64,000 bases of DNA from positions 806,001 to 870,000 of the forward strand of contig JAENRU010000432.1 in NCBI GenBank assembly GCA_016647705.1, written 5' to 3'. Both the position numbers and the translations under genes were made by a program. The notes under the pieces were generated by a model. It was not told where the DNA came from and did no database searches. It saw only the letters and a program-made list of their open reading frames with translations. This DNA comes from Eucommia ulmoides (taxonomy: Eukaryota; Streptophyta; Magnoliopsida; Garryales; Eucommiaceae). Shown one piece after another: positions 35,973 through 47,977 of the stretch (its first letter is position 1; each line of letters starts with the position of its first letter).

Positions 35973-37307
35973 TATTAATGTATATATTGGCTTGGCCTAC
36001 GTAGCCTCAAAACCCTAACCTTAAGATTCATTGTAAATAACTTCTTCTATAAATATCTATTGTATATCATTGTAATATATAACGTTTTTCTGAATATCAA
36101 TATATTGTTTATGTTCTCCAAACTTTCTGTTTCTCAATTATCTTAACATGGTATTAAAGAGCCAACGTTTTATGGTCATGTTCGTGTTAAAATTTTCGAA
36201 ACCCTAAATCTAAGTCTTCCACCGCGCCGTTACATCTGTTGACTGCTAAAAATTCATCACTGCTCCGAAATCAACTCTCATCACATCACCACCTTCGTCT
36301 TGAAGAAACGACCACGACACCATCAAAACCACCGCCAACGGAGTTCTAACGCGCCGCCAAAGCTAGCAGCAACACCACCACCATATTGCCACTGATTTTG
36401 GGTCCTACCATCTCAACCAGGGCTCCAAATTCATCGAAAAGCATATCATTGGAACCGTCTCGACGAGAGGATTCCAAATCCACCAAAACCATTCCAATCC
36501 GATAAGCCACGCACCCACACGCAAGACAAGAAGACCCAGCAGTATGATCCACGCGTTGCCGCTTGTTCAACTCCATTCCCACTGCCACGTCAGCCCTAAT
36601 CAGTGCTCTTTAAGTGCCCAGTCAACGCCACCTCAGTGTTGACCGCCACATTAGCGTCCAGTCAATCAGCTCTTGCCACGTCACCGATTCTTTGAGGTAA
36701 CCTTCTTTTGACCGGTTCAGACCTTTTTTAACTGATTTTCTACAATGACCGGTTCCTGGAGTTTTTGGACGCCATGATTCTGTTTTCGGCCTCCGTTTTG
36801 TTATTTGAAACTCACATAATATATTTTCCTTTATATTCGTGTGGTTTCTACCCCGACTCACCTGTTTTTCACTCAGTTCTTGAAGATTTAATATCGATTC
36901 CTAGACAATTTCAGTATTCCGGATCTATCTGTGATCTCCGTTTAATCAAATACGGATCATACAATATAATTCTTATTATATTGTTGATTCGGTTCATCAC
37001 GGAGGTTTAATTGGTTTAAGGGGTTCTCAATCGATTCTTCACGAGTATAGACCTGTTCCTGGATAATTTCAGCGTTCTGAATCCATCCGTGACAGCAGTT
37101 TCTCCATATTCATATTGTGCAGTATAATTTATTGTATATTGTTGATCTGATTCAACAACGATGTATACGGATTCTTCGATCATTCTCAATGCCAAACAGG
37201 ATTCAGATTCTGCCTCCACTACTGTTACTATGTCCATTGCAAATATGGTTTCACTCTTCCATCATATTTTCTCCAAAAATTGTACAAACCGTTTCCCTGC
37301 TCTCTCT
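35973..37307 (+). mobile_element. Copia-type element 5' fragment (LTR, primer site, leader)
   Basis: A short LTR (about 35973-36148, ending TCTCAATTATCTTAACA) is followed at once by TGGTATTAAAGAGCC (36149-36163), a variant of the tRNA-Met primer site used by Copia elements. About 1.1 kb of leader follows (CACC/ACCGCC-rich), with a possible truncated gag start near 37161 (TVTMSIANMVSLFHHIF). It breaks off near 37307, where a Harbinger-like end (GGCCCGTTTGGTAACC) begins. The LTR resembles the fragment at 18881-19038. No RT or integrase remains. Confidence 0.65.
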
Positions 37308-37382
37308 GGCCCGTTTGGTAACCATTTCGTGCCAATCCCATCACATTTTTTATTTATTTAATTATTTAAATTAAATAAATAA

Positions 37383-37525
37383 GGTTATTCTGTTGTGACC
37401 TGGAGATCCCAAGTTTAAATCTTGAAAACAGTTTCTCTGTAAATAGAGGTAAGTTTGCATCTGACGCTCCCCAAACTCTGCCAATAGCGGGAGACAGGAG
37501 CCTTCATGCACTGATCTGTCTTTTA
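37383..37525 (+). mobile_element. Degenerate Au-like SINE
   Basis: The order of phrases matches plant Au SINEs: a decayed Pol III box B (AGTTTAAATCTTG, about 37411), GAAAACAGTTTCTCTG, TAAATAGAGGTAAG, TCCCCAAACTCTGC, CAATAGCGGGAG and CATGCACTG. Box A at the 5' end is not recognisable. It is copy A-specific. Confidence 0.6.
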
Positions 37526-37949
37526 AAACCCATGAAAAAAACATGGTGGTGACGGCAATAGCTGTTCAGTGAAGATGATGAGAAACAACAGGGATTAGTA
37601 GCGGAAGTCAGCACGGGAAGCAATGGCGACGGCTACGACGAGGTGGAGTATGTAAGCGTGTTGGGTGGGGAGTGGGGGAGAGAGAGAAGAGAGACGCGTT
37701 TCAGAGATTGCAGAAAAACGAGACATGGGCGAAAAACTTAAGATGATCAAGGATAAAAAAGTGAGTGGTTTTATAATAAATATTACTCTTTGGAGAAATA
37801 AGAGAGAAATTTGGCTTTGAGTGGCCCATGTTGGGGCCCCTTAATTTAGTGGAAACTGATATTATTCATGTGAAGAGGGATTCTTTCTATATTTAAAAAT
37901 GAAAACAAGGGACACCATTAACATTGTGGAGAACTGGTAGGAGATTGCA
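37526..37949 (+). promoter_or_regulatory. Upstream region of RING gene A
   Basis: From about 37750 it is homologous to 44930-45131 upstream of RING gene B (TTTGGCTTTGAGTGGCCC, AGACACCATTAA-like, GAACTGGTAGGAGATTGCA before the ATG). The 37526-37740 part is unique G/A-rich sequence with no gene seen. No clear TATA box. Confidence 0.45.
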
Positions 37950-39579
37950 ATGGATAACTCTACTCAACCTCCTCCATTGCCTACTCATTTGTATCCCCAC
38001 ACAATTCAACTTAGGCTTTTCCAGTCTCTTATATTTTTAGTCCCTCTACTCTTCTCCATCATTTTCTTTCTCTTGTTTTACTTGTTCTACCTCAAGAGGA
38101 TGTCTACTCTCTCTCCCTCTCCACAAACGTTTCCACAGGGGTCTTCCTATTCCTCCTATGTAAGTCTCTCTTTCTCTCAAGCTGCTTCCTCCCTCTTCCT
38201 CCTCCCTCTCCCCGGTTTTTTGATTTAATTATGTTTATAGGGTGAAGAGGGAGTGAGGATTTTCAAAGGGAAGCTTCCAATAATATTGTTTGGTGAAAAT
38301 GAAAGCACAAGAGATTCACAGTAAGTCAAGATTCATCTCAAACTATGATTTTGGTACCAGACATCAATTGCTGCTCCACTTCATGACCACAAGTTTCGGT
38401 ATACATGTCAGTGTTTATGGGCTCGCCCATCTAGTCCTTTTGTTAGATCTCGCCCGTCTATTCCTTTTGTTAGATATATTTCCTATTATTTATTTGGGGC
38501 TAAAGACACGCTTTAATATTAACATAATAAAAAAAAACGACCCTTTTTATTTGTTATTTGATTGATCGGGTCAACAAATAAGTAATTAGAACAAATAAAG
38601 AAACCCCAAATCTAAATAAAAAAATAACCAAGAACCTTTTTTTCGTATTGGAAGGGTAACTACTGATCTGCCTTATGGAGATAAACGTTTAGACTTTTGT
38701 TGTTATATTTTAAATTTAAATTAAATTAAATTTATTAATTTTCTTAAATTATCTAATCCAAATTATGAATGGTATAGGGTCCACAAAGTAAGTAAGGTCA
38801 TGAATAGAGATGCTAAGATCTTTCTATATATATATAAATGATGGTAGAAATTACTCCATGTCTTCTCTAATAGATGTTTGTAATTCTATCTTAAACATAT
38901 TTTTCGCGGGATCTTCATCGTGTCATATTATATAGAGATATATTTTGTATATATCGGGGTATATATAATATATATATACCATGCATAAATTTTTAACTAC
39001 TTTACACATTGAGTAGCTTAGCCGAGTTGGGATATAGGTTAAAGGCCAACCTCCATGCCGGGCAAAGTTCTAGGGAAAAAGTGCTACTAACCTACTAATG
39101 CCCAGCCCATATCCACTCAAACCCATCCCATGAGCACTCGTTGTGTGTGTGTGTGTGTGTTTTATAATATCAAAATGAATCTAATGTGGAAAAAATTAAA
39201 AAGGTGCAGTGTTTGCTTGGGGGAGTATGAGATGAAAGAGGAGCTGCACCAGCTACCATTTTGCAAACATGTGTTTCACGTTGATTGCATACGCCGCTGG
39301 CTTCATTCCAGCTCCAATTGCCCTCTATGTAGATGCTCCATCACTGCTGCCACCGCCACAAGCAGCCACGGCAGTGAAGGACCACCCGCTGAGCCGCCAC
39401 TAATTATGCCAAACGATGATGACCTCAACCAGAGAACAGAACAAGTACAGCTAGTTGTAGATGGGGATGGTATAGGTGATAGTTCAAGGGAGCAGCATGT
39501 GGTTGTAATAGATTGTGAGATAGCGCAATACCCAATTTCAGAAACAGTTGTTCCCAGTATCCAAAACCATAATTCATGA
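37950..39579 (+). CDS. ATL-like RING-H2 E3 ubiquitin ligase, copy A
   Basis: Three exons: 37950-38159, 38241-38320 and 39204-39579, GT/AG borders, 666 bases, 221 residues. The N-terminus MDNSTQPPPLPTHLYPHT is followed by one membrane helix (about residues 23-47, LIFLVPLLFSIIFFLLFYLF) and YLKR. Exon 2 encodes GVRIFKGKLPIILFGEN, the segment that precedes the RING in ATL-type ligases. The RING-H2 (C3H2C3) ligands are C98, C101, C117, H119, H122, C125, C136 and C139, with CKHVFH, DCIRRWL and CPLC motifs. Such proteins sit in membranes and recruit E2 enzymes to ubiquitinate substrates; the substrate is unknown. The Ala/Pro-rich tail ends QNHNS. The small middle exon supports the gene model. The paralogue at 45132 is very similar. 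It converges on the CslG remnant to its right. Confidence 0.88.
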
Positions 39580-40304
39580 AATTTAGTTAGTTTATAGGTT
39601 TCATTTCGTGTATGTTTGTGTGGCCTAACTCTGGGCAAATGAGAAAGAGGAAGGAACTTCCTACTACTACATTTCGTGGTTTAAGGGGCATAATTTCCTC
39701 CACATTCTCTCCCAATTCCAGTTCAACAGGAAATTCAGAATTTCCTTCGCTCCCGCTATAGTGACCCAACAATCAGATACAAATTTTCATACATTTTCAT
39801 CACAATTACTTTCTACGGAAACACGATTCTAGGGTTTTCGTACACCAAAACGATTATACATGTCTTCCATTCATTTAATTCTGATGTAATTCAAAGATCT
39901 TGAATATAAACCCTAAAACCTTAATTATTGGGTAAAATCACAAGAGTTCCCTTCCTAGTAATTTATAAACATCGAAACAACAAAGGAAAATGCATTAGAA
40001 AGAACAAGCGGAACTCACCGTCGCTCGTTGGCGCCGAAGTTGGAGATTTGAACAGCCGGCAATGCGATTGCGAAAACGAGAGCAAAAGACTCTCTCGCCC
40101 TCTCAAAATTCAAATGAAGAACGTGAACCGTTACAGCAATTTTCAAACGCAACCTTGCGGCCTTTGGTGGGGGAACCGGGAATAGTAGGTATCCGGTAAA
40201 CTTCGGCCCGTGGGCTTTCTTTACTCGTCCGTTAAGCCCAGTAATATATCGACTCCGGTCCATTAAGCCCACTTAGTATCTTTACATCGGTGTAACTTTG
40301 AATA
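39580..40304 (-). other. RING A 3' region and a possible minus-strand first exon
   Basis: After the RING stop no further + gene is seen. On the minus strand, GCCCA/GGCCC-rich sequence at about 40200-40275 (GGCCCGTGGGCTT, TTAAGCCCA) resembles housekeeping promoters. It is followed by a transcribable stretch ending in a good donor (GAGCGACG|GTGAGTTCC, GT at about 40012-40011). Copy B keeps the same arrangement (GGAGACG|GTAAGTTCC near 47548). No second exon with a conserved frame could be followed, so a lost or non-coding transcript is possible. Confidence 0.35.
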
Positions 40305-40836
40305 AGGGTTTTGGCACTTTCTACCCCTAAAGTTTGATTAAAATCCGACCTTGGTCCCTATAGTTTCAATTTGAATTTTTAATCATTTCACCACAGTTCA
40401 AGTCATTATCCCCGTTACAATTTTGAACAAAAAATAGTCATTTTCCTAGCATCTAACAGTTTTTAAGAGATTTTATGAGCATTTTTAGTCTCCTTATTTT
40501 CCTCAACCCTTTTTTCTTCTTCTTGCCCAAATATTCAAAGATTAGAAATTTAAATATAACATAACACGTGCTCGTGCACGCGTGCACATATGGAGTGTTT
40601 TTTGTATAAAATATGAAGGACAAAGGAAAATGATGAAAGTATCCTTAAGGTCCTCTTAAAAATAGTTGGGTGTGCAGAAAGTGACGATTTACTGTCCAAA
40701 ATTATAATAGAATTATTGATTTGGACTAAAGTGAGATCAGTACGAAACTTCAAGTTGTCATGTATCCAAATTGAAACTATAGGGACCAAAGTAAAGTAAC
40801 AATCAAACTTTAGGTGCATAAAGTGTCAAACTCCCT
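40305..40836. mobile_element. MITE, copy A (empty-site reference)
   Basis: The left end (AGGGTTTTGGCACTTTCTACC, then GGTCCCTATAGTTTCAATTT) and the reverse complement of the right end (AGGGAGTTTGACACTTTATG, GGTCCCTATAGTTTCAATTT) are long inverted repeats. 532 bp, non-coding. Copies B (47813-49609) and C (61849-62901) are the same insertion carried along by segmental duplication. Copy A lacks the later insertions found in those two. Confidence 0.8.
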
Positions 40837-40966
40837 TTCAATATATTGGTCGGATATAAAGTCTCACACTTAAACATACAAAGAAAGGGAAGAAAAAAAA
40901 GGAGAGAGAAATTCTTAATGTCTAGTCTGAAACACATCAAATCTTAGGGGGAAAAAAAAAAAACAA

Positions 40967-41178
40967 TCACACCCTAAATGTCAAATATGACACTTTGTAA
41001 AGAACCCAAACAAGAAGTGTCGATACTAACGTTATTTTCATTGGCATTTTGCCTTTATTTCTCCTCAACAGAATGACTTCATACACCGGCCAGCTATTCA
41101 CCACTGCAAAATCAGCCAAAAACATCGGGAGAAATAGATCTCTACGGCTCTCATTCTTCAAAATACTGAAATTCCACT
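40967..41178 (-). pseudogene. CslG C-terminal fragment, copy A
   Basis: About 70 codons on the minus strand ending LVWVLYKVSYLTFRV, stop at 40967-40969. It includes VVNSWPVYEVILLRR and KGKMPMKITLV, the last membrane segments of a cellulose synthase-like G protein. It matches the end of the exon at 63023-63571. Everything upstream is missing because copy B of the segmental duplication starts at about 41210. It cannot make an enzyme. Confidence 0.85.
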
Positions 41179-42264
41179 GCAAATAAATATAAAAAAAAAA
41201 TTGTATATAAGACCTAGAAAATGTATGTTTGGGTTACCCATATTTGTGTTTTCGTTTCAATATGTGAACGTAAAATCTTTCTAATCCTAAAAACTTGTTC
41301 TAAACATTTACAAAACTACAATATAATTTATGAATAACTGTATTTATATATAGTAATTCAAGTGGGCAGTATGTTTCTATTTTTGTGTTTTTGTTCCCAC
41401 AAAACAACTTAAAACAGAAATAATAAGTTAAGAGAAAAAGTAACGTTTTATTCTAAAATAAATAAATAACTTAATTGATCTTTATTTTTTATTTTTTTTA
41501 AGAACAGAATAACAAAAAGAACACAAACAAGAACAATTTTTCTATACATAGGATGTATGACTAAAACAACTAAAAACTAATGAATGAATGAAATACGAGT
41601 CAACCTTGTATCACTTATCTTCCCTATTATTTTTTCTAAAATCATAAATATCTACCATCATTTAAAAAATACCAATCAGCTCCTTTGATAATTTTTTTTG
41701 AAAAAAAGACGTAAATGTCTTTCTCTTATTTAAAAAAACATATATTTTTATTCTTTTATTTTTTAAATATTCACTTACACCCCCATTTTTAAAAAATTAC
41801 TTTCTACCCCTACTTTTTTTTAAAATTACATTGACCCCTAACTCCTATCACATCCGCCCCCATCATTTTTTGAATTTGTTAAAAAAGTAAAAAGAATGAA
41901 AAAATAATTTTTTTTTAAGTAGGGATGTTATTGTAAAAAGATAACAGAGAAAAATATATATAAAAAAAATTAAAGAAATATTTATGTATTTAATTATTTT
42001 TAAATTTAAGTTGTTAAGTATAAATTATTATTCTAATATTTTGACAAATGATAAGAGAGATTTATAGTTTTAGCCCACATTCAAGCGATGTAAGTGGTAA
42101 ATATAATTAATGGAACATATTACATCATCGTCATAATCATTTGGATGGAATATATAATGATGAAAATAATTTTTTTTTAAATGAATAGGAATTATGAAGA
42201 TGCATGCTATATAAATAAAGTAAAATATTATATAAAATACTGAATAAAGAAAAGGAAAAAATTT

Positions 42265-44930
42265 TGATGGATCCCATTTGTTAAAAAAATAACTTTTCAA
42301 GTCTCATGCTTCTTAGACTCATTCCAAAAGTACTATCGTCTTTAGTCTTCCTCAATTACCCTCAATAATTACAAAATTTACAAAAATATCATTTTGAACA
42401 TTTTTTTTTTCAAAACTCCTAAAATTGAAATATATATTTCAATTTTTATTTTTTAATAAAAAATTTCAATTAATTTTATTTTTCTTAAAAATATTTTTTT
42501 TTTTTAAAATATCATAATTACCCTAATCATATTTCACTTTATTTTATTTCAATTTTATTTTATTTTTTAAAATATTCTTCGTACATTTTAAAATATAAAA
42601 AATTAAATATTAAATTCTATTTAAATTAAAAATTCCTTTAGATTCATTTTCTAAAAATCAATTAAATAGATATCTACTTAGATATCTATTAAGTAGATAT
42701 CCACTTAATCATATTTAGTAGATATTCACTAACATTATTTTTCACTTAATTAAGTAAATATTCACATAATAGAAACAATCAGAAAACCAAATCATCAATA
42801 AACATACATTTACATTGTCACATTCTCGCGAAAATTGGAAAACTCAAATTAAAACCATCAAAAAAATAAAAAATCATTGATAAACGTGTCTTCACATTTT
42901 CACATTCTCGCAAAAATAGGAGAACTCATATGAAAACCATCGATAAACATGCCTTTAAGTGAATATCTATTTAAATATCCATTAAGTGGATATACACTTA
43001 ATTATATTTCATAGATATCCACTTATATTAAGAATTAGAGAAACCAAAAAATAAAAAATTCTACCGAATATTAATCTTCAATTATATTCCACTAGAAAAA
43101 TACATAAATCCATTTAACCCCTAAGTGAAAATCCATAAAAAAAAATTAAAGTGAAAATCCGTTGGAAATTAAGACGATTGATATCCGTTGTCTTCGCCAA
43201 TCGTCACACCGTCGCGCTCTCTCCAACTTCATCGGTCTTCAATAAATAGATAAGTAGAATATTTACTAAAAATTAATAAGTAAATATCTACTAAAAATAA
43301 TTAGTGGATATCCACTTAACTAAAAAAATAATACAAACATTTAAACAATAAATTTAAACAATAAGTGAATATCCATTGAACTTAAAAATAACACAAATAT
43401 TTGCACACAAATGATAAAAATAACAAATAAATCAAGAAATCGTTAGAACTTATTTGAATCTAATTGGGCTATCCTAAATAATATCAAAATTCTAATTCAA
43501 TTTCATTTATCTTCCTTCACTTATCAAGCAACCAAACAATTGGAACGCATAATTATTCACTATATATTTAAAATATACATTTAAACATTCACCAAAAATA
43601 CTGTAAATGTCATTCCATAATTTCACTATACATTTAAACATTCACCAAAAATACTGTAAATGCTATTAAAAATGCATAAAATTTCATTGAAAAATAATCT
43701 AACTAGAAATCCACTGAAAGATAGTTTAAGTAGATATCCACCGAAAATAAACAAATTTACAATTGCTCGCATCTAACCAGATCTAATGTAACTGAATATC
43801 CACTGAAACAATAATCTAAGTGGATATCTACTGAAAATAAATTAAGTAGATATCTACTGAACATTATAAAATTTGTAGGTAAAATTAAGTAGATATCCAC
43901 TAAATTTACTAAGTAGATATCTACTGAAAATAAGCCAAATAAAAATCACTGCAACCAATCCAAAAATTTAAATCCTCTAAGCCAAGTGTATTTTCAACAA
44001 TAGAAAAACAAAAAAAAAAGCAGCAAGAACACAAAATCAATACTAAAATCATGGGCGAATGTAGCAACAACAAATCTAGCACAAAATCATGAACAAATTG
44101 AAGACCTCCATCGTCGCCCAAGCAATGAACATCCACTAAAAATTCAACAGCAACAGGGTAAACAACAACAACCAAAAAAAAAAAAAAAAAAAAAAAAAGG
44201 AAGAAGAAGAATACCTAAAATCAGGGCATGACGACGATCTCGAGCAAATCGGTAAACAAAGTAACTTCTATTTCAATACCTAACAAAGATCTGAGTCAGA
44301 TCTGTCAATAATCGAAGCCCCGAAAAAAAAATACCTAAAAATCGTGACGGTAGCAGTGGAGCTGTCAATAGCGCTGGAGCTGCCAAATCGAAGCGGTAAT
44401 GACGAATTAGAGTGGAGATGACGACAAATCGGAGAAGAGGTGGTGGCCATGGAGCGACGACGGCTAGGGAGATGGCGACGACGATGGTGGCGAGCTATGC
44501 GCGAGCAGCGGCGGCGAGATATGGCGACGGCTTGCTAGGACTGAGAGAGAGAGACGGCCAGGAAGAGAGAGAAAATGAGGCCGCCCATTTTAAAAAATTA
44601 GATTTAGGTTTAAATGGATAAGGGGCAAAAAAGGAAAAGAGAAATATTTGCCAACTCAGTACAGGATTTTTCAAATCAAAAATCTTGAAATGGGTGTTTT
44701 GATAATCTTAGAAAAAGAGTAGGACTTAAAAAGTTGTTTGTTTTAAAAAGAGGGTTTTTGGAGGAAAATCTCTAAAGAAAAGGACATAACGAATAAGAAT
44801 TAAACAGGTACCAGTGCACTACCACAACTACTGTAACTAGGATGGGAATTTTTTATTTATTATAAATTAATTAGCATTTACTGGTGAGAGGGAATTGATT
44901 TTAGGAAATTTTCCCCATAATTTATTATAA
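42265..44930. mobile_element. Unclassified AT-rich insertion with repeated palindromic GATATC motifs
   Basis: Absent from copy A, where homology stops at about 42265 and resumes at about 44930. Between about 42665 and 43925 it holds many copies of the half-palindromic motif AAGTRGATATCYACTTA (for example near 42680, 42970, 43010, 43310, 43735, 43830, 43900). The right part (44220-44600) is richer in GC (GACGACGATCTCGAGC, GGTGGTGGCCATGGAGCG) and may include captured sequence. No transposase is seen and the terminal repeats are unclear, so it is called only as a probable non-autonomous element, possibly Mutator- or CACTA-like. Confidence 0.5.
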
Positions 44931-45035
44931 AAAGTGTGGTTTTATAGTAGACAAATTGGGCTTTGAGTCGCGCGGGTTGGGACCCCTGAAGTTAGTGGAA
45001 ACTTACATCATGAATGTAAAGAGGGATGGAATGCA

Positions 45036-45080
45036 ATGGATAACTCTACTCAACCTCCACTTTATATCATGAATAAATAA
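45036..45080 (+). other. Duplicated RING start region forming a 14-codon upstream ORF
   Basis: The stretch GCAATGGATAACTCTACTC occurs both at 45033 and at the true start (45129). The upstream copy encodes MDNSTQPPLYIMNK and then stops. Copy A has no such duplication. If transcribed it would be an upstream ORF that mimics the protein's own N-terminus. Confidence 0.7.
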
Positions 45081-45131
45081 ATGAAAACGAGAGACACCAT
45101 TAATACTGTGGAGAATTGGTAGGAGATTGCA

Positions 45132-47076
45132 ATGGATAACTCTACTCAACCTCCTCCATTGCCTACTCATTTGTATCCCCACACAATTCAACTTAGGCTT
45201 TTCCAGTCTCTTATATTTTTAGTCCCTCTACTCTTCTGCATCATTTTCTTTCTCTTGTTTTACTTGTTCTACCTCAAGAGGATGTCTACTCTCTCTCCCT
45301 CTCCACAAACGTTTCCACAGGGGTCTCCCTATTCCTCCTCCTATGTAAGTCTCTCTTTCTCTCAAGCTGCTTCCCCTCTCTTCCTCCTCCCTCTCCCCAG
45401 TTTTTTGATTTAATTATGTTTATAGGGTGAAGAGGGAGTGAGGATTTTCAAAGGGAGGCTTCCAATAATATTGTTTGGTGAAAATGAAAGCACAAGAGAT
45501 TCACAGTAAGTCAAGATTCATCTCTAACTATGATTTTGGTATCAGACATCAATTGATGTTCCACTTCATGACCACAAGTTTCGGTTTAGAAGTCGGTGTT
45601 TATGTTTATATACTCGTGCCTAGGGATGTTCATGGGCTCGACCATCTAGTCCTTTTGTTAGATCTCGCCCGTCTATTCCTTTTGTTAGATATATTTCCTA
45701 TTATTTATTTGGGGCTAAAGACACGCTTTAATATTAACATAATAAAAAAAACGATCCTTTTTATTTGTTATTTGATTGATCGGGTCAACAAACAAGTAAT
45801 TAGAACAAATAAAGAAACCCCAAATCTAAATAAAAAAATAACCAAGAACCTTTTTTTCGTATTGGAGGGATAGCTACTGATCTGCCTTATGGAGATCTCT
45901 AACTATGATTTTGGTATCAAACATCAATTGATGTTCCACTTCATGACCCCAAGTTTCGGTATAGATGTCGGTGTCTATGTTTATATACACGCCTAGGGGT
46001 GTTCAAGGGCTCGCCCGTCTAGTCCTTTTGTTAAATATATTTCCCATTATTTATTTGTGATTAAAGGTACGCTTTAATATTAACATAAATAAAAAGAAAT
46101 GATCCTTTTTATTTGTTATTTGACAGATCCAAATAAAAAAAATAGCCAAATCTAAATAAAAAATAGCCAAGAACCCTTTTTCGTATTGGAGGGGTAGTTA
46201 TTGATCTACCTTATGGATGGATAATACATGTTTAGACTTTTGTAGTTATTTTTTAAATTTAAATTAAATTAAATTTATTAATTATCTTAAATTAACTAAT
46301 TCAAATTATGAATGGTGTAGGGTCCACAAAGTAATTAAGGTCAAGGTCATATGCTAATATCTTTCCACATACATAAAAGTGGCTGAAATTACTCCCCATC
46401 TTCTCTAATAGATGTTAGTAATTCTATCTCAAACATATTTTTCGTGGAGTCTACAACGTCCTGTCATATTATATAGATATGTATATTGCATATATCAGGG
46501 TGTGTGTGTGTGTATATATATATACTGTGCACAAATTTTTAACTACTTTACACATTGAGCAGCTTAGCGAGTTGGGATACAGGTTAAAGGCCAACCTCCA
46601 TGCTGGGCTAAGTTCTAGGAAAAAAGTACTACTAACCTACCAATGCCCAGCCCAAATCCACTCAAAACCATCCCATAAACACTCCTTCATGTTTGTGTGT
46701 GTGTTTTATATATCAAAATGAATCTAATGAAATGCGAAAAAAATAAAAAAGGTGCAGTGTTTGCTTGGGGGAGTATGAGATGAAAGAGGAGCTGCACCAG
46801 CTACCAATTTGCAAACATGTGTTTCACGTTGATTGCATACGCTGCTGGCTCTATTCCAGCTCCAATTGCCCTATATGTAGATGCTCCATCACTGCCGCCG
46901 CCGCCACAAGCAGCCACGGCAGTGAAGGACCAACCGCCGAGCCGCCACTAATTATGTCAAATGATGATGACCTCAACCAGAGAACCGAACAAGTACAGCT
47001 AGTTGTAGATGGGGATAGTGTAGGTGATAGTTCAATGGAGCAGCATGTGGTTGTAATAGATTGTGCGATAGCGTAA
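45132..47076 (+). CDS. ATL-like RING-H2 E3 ubiquitin ligase, copy B (shorter tail)
   Basis: Paralogue of the gene at 37950 with the same three exons: 45132-45344, 45426-45505 and 46752-47076, 618 bases, 205 residues. The membrane helix LIFLVPLLFCIIFFLLFYLF and the middle exon are kept. All eight RING-H2 ligands are present (CSVC, CKHVFH, DCIRCWL, CPIC). Differences include Arg to Cys just after DCIR and a CAA-to-TAA change at 47074-47076 that removes the last 17 residues of copy A (QYPISETVVPSIQNHNS), outside the RING. Since the RING, helix and splice sites are intact, it may still be functional. Intron 2 is lengthened by an internal tandem duplication. Which copy is ancestral cannot be told from here. 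Confidence 0.85.
45521..46217 (+). repeat. Tandem duplication inside RING B intron 2
   Basis: 45521-45895 is repeated with differences and small deletions at 45896-46217. Both start TCTCTAACTATGATTTTGG and contain TCTAGTCCTTTTGTTA, TTATTTATTTG and CTGATCTGCC/TTGATCTACC near their ends. Copy A has a single version. Confidence 0.85.
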
Positions 47077-47812
47077 TACCCAATTTCAGAAACAGTTGTT
47101 CCCAGTATCCAAAACCATAATTCATGAAATTTAGTTAGTTTAGAGGATTCATTTCGTCTATGCTTGTGTGGCCTAACTTTGTGCAAATGAGAAAGAGGAA
47201 GGAACTGCCTACTACTACATTTCGTGCTTTAAAAGGAATAATTTCCTCCACATTCTCTACCAATTCCCATCAAATTCAACAGGAAATTCAGAATTTCCTT
47301 CGCTTCCGCTATAGTAACCTAACAATCAAATACAAATGTTCATACATTTTCATCTCAAATGCTTTCTACGGAAACACGATTCTAGGGTTTTCGTACACCA
47401 AAACAAATATACATGTCTTCCATTCATTTGTCTGGTGTAATTCAAAGATCTTGAATAAACCCTAACACCTTTATCACAGGAGTTCCTTTCCTAGTAATTT
47501 ATAAACATCAAAGGAAAATGCAATAGAAAGAACAATAGGAACTTACCGTCTCCGGTTAGCGCCAAAGCCGGAACGATGCCTGCCCCTCAACCGCCGGCGA
47601 TGCGATTGCGAAAACGAGACCAACAGACTTCCGTCAACCGTGAAGAACGTTTAAATTCTTGCTGCTTTGGAAGGGGAACCGGGAATAGCAGGTATCCGGT
47701 AAACATCGGCCCGTGGGCCTTCTTGACGCGTCCTTTAAGCCCAGTAATATCTAGATTCCGGTCCATTAAGCCCACTGGTATCTTTACATTCCGCAGGGGT
47801 AAATTTGAATAT
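47077..47812. other. RING B 3' region, homologous to 39580-40304
   Basis: Follows copy A closely (TTCAGAAACAGTTGTTCCCAG, then GAAAGAGGAAGGAACT). The minus-strand donor-like site and GCCCA-rich block are conserved (about 47540-47770). Frames differ between the copies, so no protein is called. Confidence 0.5.
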
Positions 47813-47977
47813 GGGGTTTTGGCACTTTGTACCCCTAGAGTTTGATTACATCTCACTTTGGTCCATATAATTTAAATTTGAACATATAACACCTTAAAGT
47901 TTTCTAATCATTCCACTACAGTCCAATTCATTATCCCCATTACAAGTTTGGACAACAAATAGCATTTACCTAGAAAC

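Larger units (their letters stand above)
34866..41209. repeat. Segmental duplication unit, copy A (RING gene + MITE + CslG 3' end)
   Basis: Starts AGACCGAGAAAATGTATG; copy B restarts with AGACCTAGAAAATGTATG at about 41210, directly after the CslG fragment that ends copy A. Shared order: 34980-35300 with 41320-41640, 35560-35920 with 41990-42270, the RING genes, the 3' region, the MITE and the CslG terminus. Copy A-specific insertions are the Copia fragment, the SINE and a Harbinger remnant. Outside these, the sequence of 34803-35448 and 35551-35972 shows no gene. Confidence 0.85.

Noticed and set aside
38995..39120. GC-rich islet with inverted parts in RING A intron 2, considered as a tRNA
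   Set aside because: No cloverleaf, no box A/B pair; the same stretch in copy B (46555-46680) changes without compensating pairs.
39587..39772. Minus-strand ORF after RING A (VELELGENVEEIMPLKPRN)
   Set aside because: In the paralogous stretch near 47160-47330 an indel and stop break the frame, so it is not conserved as protein.
44412..44621. ORF rich in Arg/Ala/Thr in the copy B insertion
   Set aside because: Low-complexity composition, no family resemblance, inside a probable transposon.
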